NCBI GenBank assembly: GCA_963787345.1 | Contig: CAWBCW010000009.1 | Span: 20,916 to 84,915, forward strand | Reading direction: 5' to 3' | Length of the DNA stretch: 64,000 bases | DNA from: Bacillus_BD sp963787345 | GTDB lineage: Bacteria > Bacillota > Bacilli > Bacillales > Cytobacillaceae | In this document: positions 51,911-60,408 of the stretch, piece by piece | How the letters are laid out: the number at the start of each line of letters is the position of its first letter | How positions within the stretch are numbered: the first letter of the stretch is position 1 | Notes under the pieces: generated by a model | Told to the model about the DNA's origin: nothing | The model's input: the letters and a program-made list of their open reading frames with translations, nothing else | The model's database searches: none | Program-made: the position numbers and the translations under genes

Positions 51911-52441
51911 CACCCCAAAGTATGTTGGGTTTTGTTTAGATTATCCCCGTCATCATCCGGATTTTTGTCAACAGTTGTAGACTAACATGGATCATCTGGC
52001 TAGGTACATCCCCATCTATTTAACGGGTTGATGCACCTGGCGCTTGTCCCTTGGTGCACACTGTCACTTAAACGAGAACTTTCATATCCTCCTTAAGGTT
52101 AGAACATACCTTTGGGAGGCTCTATGCATCATTTTTTTTGCACACTCCTCCCCTTTTGTTACAATCTCCAAGCTTTCGTTGCTATGTATAAAAACAGCAT
52201 CTCCTTTCTATTACGTAGAAGTTTTACTAGATCACATTTTTATACCATTTATAGAAAGTGGAAGGAAAGGAATTATTGAAACTAAGTGCATGAAAGCACA
52301 GAAAAATCGGTTTCTTTATAAGGATAGAAACCGATTTCTTAATTTTCTATTATAAAGTTAAGATAGGTATAACCATGTGGTTTAAGGGGTCAGTCCATTA
52401 GACACTCCTTTCTCTTAAACGATTTTTCCGCATGATAAACA
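51911..52441. other. Non-coding stretch before the catabolic cluster
   Basis: No gene was supported. A 12-bp hairpin AAATCGGTTTCT/AGAAACCGATTT at 52304-52337, with a T-run, looks like a terminator. A minus-strand frame of about 40 codons near 52110-52240 is open, but has no start and no recognised family. Confidence 0.5.
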
Positions 52442-52765
52442 TTACAAAACCACCTCTTTTTCCTTCTCTAACTGCTTTTCATAATCCTCAACTGTAATAA
52501 GATTTAGATCACTTTTTGGTGTCATACAGCAGGCTAAGGCAAAACTATTTGCTACCTCTTCATCTGAAAGAGCCGCATGGGAACGATAGTAATCTTGTGT
52601 GTAGTCTCCGTCTAGCACCTTTACTTTGCACACCCCGCAGCCACCACGTCGGCATCCAGTTGGAATTGGAATAAACTCATTTCTAGCGGCTGTTAGTGGT
52701 GTCTGATTTTCTGAACAGCGATAGCTAAATTCTTGATTTCTTGCTTTTAAAGTCACCTTATACAA
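52442..52765 (-). CDS. XylT/DmpQ-like [2Fe-2S] ferredoxin
   Basis: This 107-residue ferredoxin starts at a TTG behind GGAGGGG (52765); the longer ATG start has no site. The plant-type cluster ligands are in GCRRGGCGVCKV (three Cys) plus ALACCMTP. The gene follows catechol 2,3-dioxygenase, the position of XylT/DmpQ, a ferredoxin that re-reduces oxidised iron of that dioxygenase. It is probably a reactivating ferredoxin, not the electron donor of the Rieske enzyme. Confidence 0.85.
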   Translation of the reverse strand: MYKVTLKARNQEFSYRCSENQTPLTAARNEFIPIPTGCRRGGCGVCKVKVLDGDYTQDYYRSHAALSDEEVANSFALACCMTPKSDLNLITVEDYEKQLEKEKEVVL

Positions 52766-52815
52766 CAAACACCCCTCCTTCCATTCCATTATTCAGAGTT
52801 TTCTGAAATTACTAT

Positions 52816-53730
52816 TTACGTTAATGCTTTCATAAATGATTCAGATAGTTCTCTTGCATGATAGAAGATGCCAGTACCAATTTCATTCGCATCCCATGTA
52901 ATCGTCGGCATATCGGCAAATGACATATATCCTCCTGCAAAAGCCTCGTTCCGATTTCCAGATGGATCAAAGAAATAAATGGTTTGTCCTCTTGTAATCC
53001 CATGTCGAGTCGGAGTGACATCAAATGGTACTTTATGCATTGATAGTAAATCAGCTGCCTTAAACACATCGTGGAGAGAATCTACGCTAAATGCAGCATG
53101 GTGAAGCTTCGCATCAGGGCCTTTTACAAACGCGATATCATGTGCTGTATTGGTCGTAAACAAGAAGCTTCCTAATAGATCCTCTTCCCCCTCGGTTACG
53201 ATCCGTTCACTTTGTTTAAAATTCAATGCCTCAACAAAAAATCGAGTAACTGTCTTTAAATCATCACCAGTCAATAACAAGTGATCAAGTCGATGAGGGG
53301 CAATTCCCTTTGTTCCTAGTGGCCATGGATCCGGGTTACGAGCCCCTACTGCTGTCCCCAAGAAATCGATTTCATGATAGAGCTCACAATGGTGGCCTGT
53401 CGGTAAAATGAAGTGAACAGCCTCACCTTCCGCAAGCCTTGAATGACTCGAGATGCGTGTAGTGGAGCAGCCGAATTCTTCAACCTTCTTTTCAAAGTAA
53501 GCTAGATCATCAATGGTTTCTACCTTAAACCCCATATGTGCGACCCCAGCCTCATTGGATTTCGTTAAAATCACGCTGTGGTGGTCATATTCATCCCATG
53601 CTTTCAAATAAACACTATCCTTAAAACGGCCCGTTTCTTCTAAACCAATAACATTCGTATAATAATCAACGGATTTCTCTAAGTCTAGTACCTTTAGTTC
53701 TACCCGCCCAAGGCGTAATACCCTTGCCAT
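52816..53730 (-). CDS. Catechol 2,3-dioxygenase (extradiol, two-domain)
   Basis: This 304-residue enzyme opens catechol to 2-hydroxymuconic semialdehyde using Fe(II) and O2. It has two vicinal-oxygen-chelate modules: 1-130 and 140-290. The iron ligands are His150 (RLDHLLL), His211 (KLHHAAF) and Glu262 (GNRNEAF). The extradiol signature is HHAAFSVDSLHDVFKAADLL, then FDPSGNRNEAF. It is close to XylE-type enzymes. It is downstream of the dioxygenase and ligase genes, so its substrate is probably the catechol they release. Confidence 0.94.
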   Translation of the reverse strand: MARVLRLGRVELKVLDLEKSVDYYTNVIGLEETGRFKDSVYLKAWDEYDHHSVILTKSNEAGVAHMGFKVETIDDLAYFEKKVEEFGCSTTRISSHSRLAEGEAVHFILPTGHHCELYHEIDFLGTAVGARNPDPWPLGTKGIAPHRLDHLLLTGDDLKTVTRFFVEALNFKQSERIVTEGEEDLLGSFLFTTNTAHDIAFVKGPDAKLHHAAFSVDSLHDVFKAADLLSMHKVPFDVTPTRHGITRGQTIYFFDPSGNRNEAFAGGYMSFADMPTITWDANEIGTGIFYHARELSESFMKALT

Positions 53731-53892
53731 AGCTTTTCCCCCTGTTTTTTAAATTTTTCTTTCATCATGAATGAAATCGGATATATTTAAGCATCTAAAC
53801 TTATTGCCACATGCTTGGAAAAGTCAATGAAACACATGAAAGACCAAATTAAGAAATATTTTAATAGAATGATAACCTTTTGATCTTTCACA

Positions 53893-54609
53893 TCAGCAAT
53901 TGGAGACAATCCCGCCTTTACTTTCACTTAACCCACGGCAACTATATAGTGGCATAAGCTCGATATCAGTAGCGGTTGGAAAAATGGCTTGAAATAAATA
54001 GTCATCTTGACTATGAAGGGAAGTTGAGGCACACTGGATCCCTTCCAAATTGAATACATACATTCTGTTATCTTCATTCCCGGCATATAAAAGTGTCTCT
54101 TCATCCTTGCTAAAGACGATAAGATTTGCCCTTCCTTCTAAGCTCTGATGGGTAAGGGATAAGGAAGTTTTTGAATCGATTCCCTCTTTTTGTTTATTTA
54201 GGAAAAAGTGATAACCAATTTCACTGTCTGATGTCCCTTCCAGAACATTTTCCCACTGGTTCCGATAATCATGATAATTGGAAAAATAGCCATTGTGAGC
54301 AAATGCTAGCGTTTTATCTTCATTTAAATAAGGCTGAGCATTGTTAAATGAAATCGTCTTCATTAGACTCGGTTTCCGTAAATGAACGAAATATTCCTTT
54401 GCCTTTATCCCTTTAAGGGCTTGCGGAGCGAGGCTATCCTTCCTGATTCCATCCACAGCCCGATATCTCTGAATTTCACCACTGTCAGATTTCCAAGTTA
54501 TTCCCCAGCCGAACCCAGCAAAACCATATTCCTCAAGCAGCATTGCATACTTCATGATCCATTCAATCTCGATCGCATCATTAGATTTAACAGTTAACAT
54601 TTCACACAT
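53893..54609 (-). CDS. Class II (Ntn) glutamine-amidotransferase-like enzyme
   Basis: The 238-residue protein starts MCEML, with the N-terminal Cys becoming the nucleophile after Met removal. The glutaminase pattern is visible: GFGWGITWK, YFVHLRKPSL (the HxR-type arginine) and AFAHNGYFSNY (the HNG oxyanion motif), then DSEIGYHFFL. GGAGG precedes the ATG at 54609 (an ATG at 54630 has none). Being next to a glutamine-synthetase-like ligase, it may cleave a gamma-glutamyl amide or limit its build-up. The proteobacterial aniline cluster uses a different, class I-type enzyme here. Confidence 0.82.
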   Translation of the reverse strand: MCEMLTVKSNDAIEIEWIMKYAMLLEEYGFAGFGWGITWKSDSGEIQRYRAVDGIRKDSLAPQALKGIKAKEYFVHLRKPSLMKTISFNNAQPYLNEDKTLAFAHNGYFSNYHDYRNQWENVLEGTSDSEIGYHFFLNKQKEGIDSKTSLSLTHQSLEGRANLIVFSKDEETLLYAGNEDNRMYVFNLEGIQCASTSLHSQDDYLFQAIFPTATDIELMPLYSCRGLSESKGGIVSNC

Positions 54610-54702
54610 TATAAGGTCCTCCTGGCTCATTGTCTTTAGATACTCATTGCAACAAACTTAAGGAGGGGAAGGGATGTCATAACCTTACGAATAGGTTTCT
54701 CC

Positions 54703-54978
54703 TTATTTTGTTATCCGTTGCTGAAACGTGTGGTTCCACGGTTTCCACAAATCAAGTTTGGACAGAATCATCATGATTTCGGCATAATCATCGCGATCAA
54801 TCGAGAGCCACTCTGAATCAATTTCATCTCCATAAATGCTTCTATCCATGACAGATGCCATACGTACTTTTTGGGCTAACTGTTCATAAATCTCAATCGT
54901 TTTTTGCAGACGTTGAATTTGTTTCATCCTTTCATCAGGATCATTCACACGATCATACCCCATTTCTTTTTCTGCCAC
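54703..54978 (-). CDS. Unknown small protein between ligase and amidotransferase genes (91 aa)
   Basis: The GTG at 54978 with GGGGAGGG upstream gives a 91-residue, charged, mostly helical protein (VAEKEMGYDRVNDPDERMKQ, then IQRLQKTIEIYEQLAQKV and DSEWLSIDRDDYAEIMMILS). I do not recognise it. It has no signal, membrane helix or metal motif. Its place inside the catabolic operon, with the same strand and short gaps, suggests a subunit or regulator of the ligase or amidotransferase; this is inference. Confidence 0.65.
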   Translation of the reverse strand: MAEKEMGYDRVNDPDERMKQIQRLQKTIEIYEQLAQKVRMASVMDRSIYGDEIDSEWLSIDRDDYAEIMMILSKLDLWKPWNHTFQQRITK

Positions 54979-55004
54979 CCTTCTCCCTCCCCTTGTAATT
55001 GAAG

Positions 55005-56513
55005 TTAAAAAATTTCGAAATACTCTCTGTGTTCCCATTCAGTCACAACATTTTGATAATCCTCTACTTGTTCTTTTTCAACAAATGCCATATATCGGGA
55101 AATTTCACTTTCTTTCATTTTAATAATGTAGTCGATAAACAACTTGCCCATTTTATCTTCGAACATCTTACAATCACGCAGTGCATCAACCGCTTCTTGA
55201 AGGTTTTTTGGAATCGCTTCACGTTCATCTGTATAAGCTTCATCACTCGGCACACCAGGATCCAAACGATTTTCAATGCCATCCAACCCAGCAAACATCT
55301 GAGAAGCAAAATATAGATACGGATTCGCTGCTGGTTCCCCGGCGCGGTTTTCAAAGTGAGTACTTTTGATTCCGTAGCCCCCAAGGACACGAACCATCGT
55401 GCCACGATTGTCCACTCCCCATCCTGCTCGGTCAGGAGCCAATGAATTAGGTTTAAAGCGTTTATACCCATTTATCGTTGGAGTGGTAAAAACAGTCGCT
55501 GCTCTAGCATGCTTCAAGATCCCAGCAATATATTGTTTTCCAAGGACTGAAAGTGATTCTGTTTCCACTTCCGGCATAAACAGATTCTCACCTGTCCCGA
55601 TATCGACTAATGATTGATGTAAATGCCAGCCACTTGAGTAAAAGCCTGGTATGAACGGCCGGCACATAAATGTCGCTAAATAGCCATGTCTTTTACAGAT
55701 TTGTTTCACAGCCGTTCTAAACAGAAACATCGCATCTGCTGCTTCAATTCCTCGCATCGGAGCAAATGTTACTTCGATTTGACTTGGTCCCCACTCATCT
55801 TCAACCGTGCGTATTGGAAGTCCCAAGTCTTCAACGTTTTGAACAATTAATTGTAAGATTTCATCGATTTCATCATTATGGGCTTCCAACTGATATTGAT
55901 ATCCTCTTGCCACAGGTCTCACCTTTGGCGGTTCTGCTGGGCTTCCAGGAGCACCCAGTAGCTCTGGATCTATCTCATCATTGACAATTTTCGTTAATGA
56001 GAACTCCACCTCGATACCCGCATATAAATCGTAGCCTTTTTCATTCAGTTCTTTAAATGCTTTACGCGCAAGCTGACGACTATCAAAAGGAAGCGGCTCT
56101 CCTGTTTTTAAATAGGCATCACATAAGATCCAGCCCGTTTGCGGTGCCCAAGGCAGAACGCGAAATGTAAGGGGGTCTGGTACAAGCCCGTAGTTCGGAC
56201 AACCTGTCAATTCTTCTAAATCAAAGCCGCCGCCTTTAATAAAAGGATTAAAAACAATGGCATTTGCCGTATCAAAGAATAATGGTCCTGTATTAAAATC
56301 AATTCCATCCTCAAGTGCACTTAAAAAGGCTGGTATAGTTAATGTTTTAGCTCTGGAAATCCCGTGTTGATCACACCAAGCAACCCGAATAAGACGAAGA
56401 TTATTTTCTTGAATCTCTGCAATAATACGGCTAACAGCCTCAATTTGCTCACTATCCCATAATTGATGGCGGGAAATAAATCCATTTTGGCTAACATTAA
56501 GTGTTTGAGTCAT
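55005..56513 (-). CDS. Glutamine-synthetase-like gamma-glutamyl ligase (AtdA1/TdnQ-type)
   Basis: This 502-residue protein has the whole GS fold. The N-terminal domain has VAWCDQHGISRAKTLTIPAF. The catalytic domain has AGIEVEFSLTK (metal Glu), VEDEWGPSQIEVTFAP, GWHLHQSL (nucleotide), NSLAPDRAGWGVDNRG and ENRAGEPAANPYL. In aniline degraders, AtdA1/TdnQ joins aniline to glutamate, giving gamma-glutamylanilide, which the Rieske dioxygenase oxidises. The gene lies directly between the beta subunit and the amidotransferase gene, which matches that set. The substrate could be another aromatic or alkyl amine. Confidence 0.85.
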   Translation of the reverse strand: MTQTLNVSQNGFISRHQLWDSEQIEAVSRIIAEIQENNLRLIRVAWCDQHGISRAKTLTIPAFLSALEDGIDFNTGPLFFDTANAIVFNPFIKGGGFDLEELTGCPNYGLVPDPLTFRVLPWAPQTGWILCDAYLKTGEPLPFDSRQLARKAFKELNEKGYDLYAGIEVEFSLTKIVNDEIDPELLGAPGSPAEPPKVRPVARGYQYQLEAHNDEIDEILQLIVQNVEDLGLPIRTVEDEWGPSQIEVTFAPMRGIEAADAMFLFRTAVKQICKRHGYLATFMCRPFIPGFYSSGWHLHQSLVDIGTGENLFMPEVETESLSVLGKQYIAGILKHARAATVFTTPTINGYKRFKPNSLAPDRAGWGVDNRGTMVRVLGGYGIKSTHFENRAGEPAANPYLYFASQMFAGLDGIENRLDPGVPSDEAYTDEREAIPKNLQEAVDALRDCKMFEDKMGKLFIDYIIKMKESEISRYMAFVEKEQVEDYQNVVTEWEHREYFEIF

Positions 56514-56551
56514 TCTAATCCATCTCCTCTTATTTTTAATTTTCCGATAAT

Positions 56552-57127
56552 TTAGAGTATAAATGTTAAATTTTCATGGCCTTGATCACTGTCAATTAAA
56601 TTTACCTGTCTTACCACGATTTTCCATTCTCCGTCTACCTTTTTTAAACGATAGCCGCACCAGCCAGAATACAGTTTTTGTCTGCCTGTTCTAAATTCAT
56701 TCAGCATGAAATTCGCTCTTACTCTCAGCCCATTTTCTCCATCATTCCAGACTTCGATATTGCTTAACATTCTACTTGTTCTTGATGCTGGAATTTGCGA
56801 CCAAGCATAGCCCGTTCGCAACCGATATATCCGGTCTTCTAGCCGTCTTCGATCATCAAATGCCGTCGAAACTTCCTTCATTGGATTTCCACCACCTGGG
56901 GTAATCGGAATCCAATACAGGCACTCTGCACTAAACAAATCTAGCCAATCCTCCATTTTCCCTTCATCCAGCAGGCGTGCTTCACGATATAGAAACTGTT
57001 CAATCTCACGCCAAGTATCCTGCGGAGCATAGCCTGTTTCACTTTCCCAATCTTTTAACCCATCTATTAAACTCGTATAATAATCCTCATTCATATAATA
57101 GGAAACCATTGAACTATCCAACGTCAT
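56552..57127 (-). CDS. Rieske dioxygenase beta (small) subunit
   Basis: The 191-residue small subunit has the ring-hydroxylating beta fold (LYREARLLDEGKMEDWLDLF, WIPITPGG, DRRRLEDRIYRLRTGYAWSQ, RTSRMLSNIEVW). It forms alpha3beta3 hexamers with the alpha subunit. Its start overlaps the alpha stop by 4 nt (ATGA), so the two are translated together. Confidence 0.93.
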   Translation of the reverse strand: MTLDSSMVSYYMNEDYYTSLIDGLKDWESETGYAPQDTWREIEQFLYREARLLDEGKMEDWLDLFSAECLYWIPITPGGGNPMKEVSTAFDDRRRLEDRIYRLRTGYAWSQIPASRTSRMLSNIEVWNDGENGLRVRANFMLNEFRTGRQKLYSGWCGYRLKKVDGEWKIVVRQVNLIDSDQGHENLTFIL

Positions 57128-58446
57128 GATGATGACACTCCTTTCAATCCTTTTCCTGCGGTTCCTACCCCTCCTGATTCACTCATTAACCTTTTCCACT
57201 CCTGATAATAATGACGAAGATACAGTTCATCTGTTACCGGTCCAGAAATCACCCCGCGCTCATCAACCGTTTGCCGTCCCGGCACCTCGAGTCCCCGGCT
57301 TATATTCACCCATTCTACTTCAGGGATCGTTAAGCCTAGGTGACATTCTTCAAAATTGGTCATATCATCAGGCTCCCCAAAAGCAGGAAAATCTTCTTGT
57401 GACCGCATCCTTAATGTATTAATTTCTTCCGGAAGACCCTCTACAGTCGTGGAATACCAGATTAATTCTGTCTTATCAACTTCATGTGGCTGAATAACCT
57501 GGATTTGATTCCCGATAAACAATAAATTCGGGAAAATATTTAAGTTCATTTGTGCCCCAATGGCTTGATCGAGTAATCGATCTGCGTCTTCTTTATAGCG
57601 TTCTCTAATTACCTCTTCAAAAGCTTCCCTGCCTGGCTGCGGTCTTTGCTGTTTCCAGTAATCACCTGTATTTTTATAATTTGGGCGTTGATCAATAACA
57701 GTGTGTCCATTGCCCAGATAGGAAACAACCATCTCACTGTAATCAGGATTTTCGGCAAAATAAGTCATATCCTTGTTTTCACCCATTCTTCCGCCCATCT
57801 CGAGTAGAGAGCGATGAGAGAACATGACATGATAGCCGTCTCCTGAATTATCGTAGGTTAATTTCCAGTTTCCTTTATAAACCATTCGATGCGGGTTCCC
57901 AACAACAATATTTTTCCCATCATAACGGTCCAGCCATTGGTCCATATAGTCACGTGCAGGTCCTAAATGATCAATCAAGCTCGGTGCCTCATCGTTTAGA
58001 GTACCAAAGATAAAACCGCGGTAACTTTCAACCCGTACCTGTTTTAATCCCCACTCCTCTTTTCGAAAATCTTCGCTGTATGCTTTCGGCCACGGTACAC
58101 CTGCCAACTCGCCGCTGTTCTTGAAATTCCAGCCATGGTAAGGGCATGTGAAGACTTTGGCTGAGCCGCGGTGCTCGCGACATACGGTGGCACCACGGTG
58201 TGTACAACGATTAAATAATACCCGAAACGTATTTTTCTGATCTCTTACCACGATGATGGGACGCTTCCCTAAATAACCCGTTTTATAGTCATTGACATTC
58301 GGTATTTCACTTTCATGTGCGACATATACCCATGTCATCCCAAAGATTTTGGTCATTTCTTCTGAGAATATTTCCGGATCCGTGTACAGTTTTTGATGAA
58401 CCCGATCATGCTTAATGAGTTCATCCCATTGTTTTGCTTTTTCCAT
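57124..58446 (-). CDS. Rieske ring-hydroxylating dioxygenase alpha subunit
   Basis: The 440-residue catalytic subunit carries the [2Fe-2S] Rieske site Cys81-x-His83 (NRCTHRGATVC) and Cys101-x2-His104 (CPYHGWNF). The mononuclear iron has His206 and His211 in DGYHVMFSHRSL, preceded by the bridging Asp203. It dihydroxylates an aromatic ring; with an AtdA1-like ligase next to it, the substrate may be a gamma-glutamylated aromatic amine. No reductase gene is in the window. GGAGGGG precedes the ATG. Upstream, 58447-58628 probably holds the promoter. Confidence 0.95.
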   Translation of the reverse strand: MEKAKQWDELIKHDRVHQKLYTDPEIFSEEMTKIFGMTWVYVAHESEIPNVNDYKTGYLGKRPIIVVRDQKNTFRVLFNRCTHRGATVCREHRGSAKVFTCPYHGWNFKNSGELAGVPWPKAYSEDFRKEEWGLKQVRVESYRGFIFGTLNDEAPSLIDHLGPARDYMDQWLDRYDGKNIVVGNPHRMVYKGNWKLTYDNSGDGYHVMFSHRSLLEMGGRMGENKDMTYFAENPDYSEMVVSYLGNGHTVIDQRPNYKNTGDYWKQQRPQPGREAFEEVIRERYKEDADRLLDQAIGAQMNLNIFPNLLFIGNQIQVIQPHEVDKTELIWYSTTVEGLPEEINTLRMRSQEDFPAFGEPDDMTNFEECHLGLTIPEVEWVNISRGLEVPGRQTVDERGVISGPVTDELYLRHYYQEWKRLMSESGGVGTAGKGLKGVSSS

Positions 58447-58628
58447 GTTATTTTCCCCTCCTGTAAATCTCGTAATCTATTAAAGGCTAACGGTAAAATA
58501 AAGCAAAAAGGAATCCTGTTTAATAACCTAAACAAAAAACGTCTAGTGTCAGGCTTGTTTGGCTTTAAAATAGTTTAATAGAATCGCAAATCACATATAA
58601 AAACTTGTTATTTGAAAATAGATAGGAA

Positions 58629-58660
58629 CCTTGATATGTCATCTTACGACATACCAAGGC
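58629..58660 (-). terminator. Hairpin overlapping the end of hyuB
   Basis: CCTTGATATGTC pairs with GACATACCAAGG with one mismatch. It covers the corrected hyuB stop (58639-58641). There is only a weak T-run after it. Confidence 0.45.
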
Positions 58661-60395
58661 TTAATCAGAGGATTGACGATATTTACCTTAAGAGTTGTAC
58701 GATTTCTCCCCCTCTTTTCATCTGAAATCACCACGCCATAGTTTTCTTTGGCAGATTCTTTCGAGATATATCCATATCGAACTTCTTTTGCTACTAGTTC
58801 AGCCGGCCGTTTTTGGGATCGCCATATCCGCCACCGCCGCCAGCAAGCTGTTTGTAAATGGTCCCTTTTGGAATATCGGAAATTAAATCTTTTGTATAAC
58901 TGTTGTAAATCGTGCCGTCAGGGTATTCAAATTGAATATAATTTATGGCTCCATTTGTCCCCCCTAATATTCCAGGGGCCGCCGTAGCTTCATTCCCTCC
59001 GTCACCAAACACACTTGCTTGAACACCGTCGGCATCGATGGTAAATATAGCTTCAACCCCTAAGCCGCCTCTCCACTCACCTGCACCGCTAGAATCAGTT
59101 GCATATTCATATTTTTGCAGAGTCATTGGCAATGTTAACTCAAACATTTCTGGATCTTGCGCGGCTAAGGCACCTCCAGATGCAATTAATCCAATATGAT
59201 CATATCCATCGGCCCCTTTTGTTCCACCACTCCCACCTTTACTGCCGAGTAACATAATATCGACAAAAGGCTTTTGTGTACGTTCATCGGTACCGTTTAA
59301 AATAGAACATAGTAGGGAATTCCAACCTGCCGTTACTTGTTCTGGTAATGCCTTTGATAACGCGATGAAAATAGCGGAACAAACTTGATCACTTAAATGG
59401 TTCCCGAATCCAGATGCAGCAGGAAATACAGGGTTTAACATCGTTCCCTCTGGTACATAGATCGAAATACATCTTTGAATCGCTTCATTATGGGCAATTT
59501 CTTGTTCGGTCAGCATGAAGAACGAGATCATTACAGAAGAAATCGTAACCGGTAAGGGAGCATTCACATATCCTTTCGTCTGAGCAGATGTACCTGTAAA
59601 ATCAAAATGCATTCTTTCATCTTCCACGGTTACCTTGACTTTGATCTTCATCTCCGCCTCATGATCAAAGCCATCATCGACGACGAGCCACTCTCCCACA
59701 TAGGCCCCGTTTGGAATTTGTCTAATAATCGTCTTTGCCATTTTTTCAGTAGAGTCAAAGATTTCAGCGATCGCTTCATTCACTGTTTTACTTCCATATT
59801 GACCAAGAAGTTTAACTAGTCCTTTCTCTCCAACTGTACACCCGCCAATCATGGCTAAAATATCGTCCCCTACAATCGGCAACCTGACATTTCCCATGAC
59901 TAAATCCCAAACATCCTTCATTCTTTTCCCTTTACTAAAAATTCTTAAAGGAGTAATCCGGATCCCTTCCTGCCATAAGTCGGTGGCATAAGGATTATAG
60001 GAGCCTGGTACAGCTCCACCCACATCTGCCTGGTGGGCTGTTATAACCGTCCAACCAAATAATTGACCATCAAAAAATACAGGTTTTAGCACTTTCCAGT
60101 CTGAATTTTGGTTTCCTCCTGTAAAGGTATCATTATGAAGAAAAACATCTCCTTCATAAACATCCCCCTTAAAATATTCAACAACTGCCTTTACACCAGG
60201 TGCCGCGGCATATCCCAATATCGGGATATACTCCGTTTGTTCAATTAAGGCACCGTCTGCGGTATAAATCCCTAAAGAGAAGTCTCGTCCTTCTACAAGC
60301 AATGGGGAATGAGCACTTCGTTCAATCACAGCTCCCATTTGCCTTCCGATGGCTTTTAATCGATTGGATATAACCGAAACTAGTATTGAATCCAT
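58639..60395 (-). pseudogene. Hydantoinase B / 5-oxoprolinase beta-type subunit, frame broken near the end
   Basis: The frame from 60395 to 58794 encodes 533 residues of a HyuB protein: AIGRQMGAVIERSAHSPLLV, DVFLHNDTFTGGNQNSDW, FTGTSAQTKGYVNAPL and LAGGGGGYGDP. It then stops early. A one-base insertion at the T5 run 58810-58814 (A-run on the coding strand) continues as RPAELVAKEVRYGYISKES then NYGVVISDEKRG, ending at 58639 with 585 residues. This is the normal C-terminus of the family. The subunit works with HyuA in ATP-dependent cyclic amide hydrolysis. The gene is probably intact in the organism. Confidence 0.85.
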
Positions 60396-60408
60396 TGGAT
60401 CTCCTCCT

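Noticed and set aside
52110..52240. Minus-strand frame of about 40 codons before the ferredoxin gene
   Set aside because: No start or family; it is bounded by stops and could be chance.
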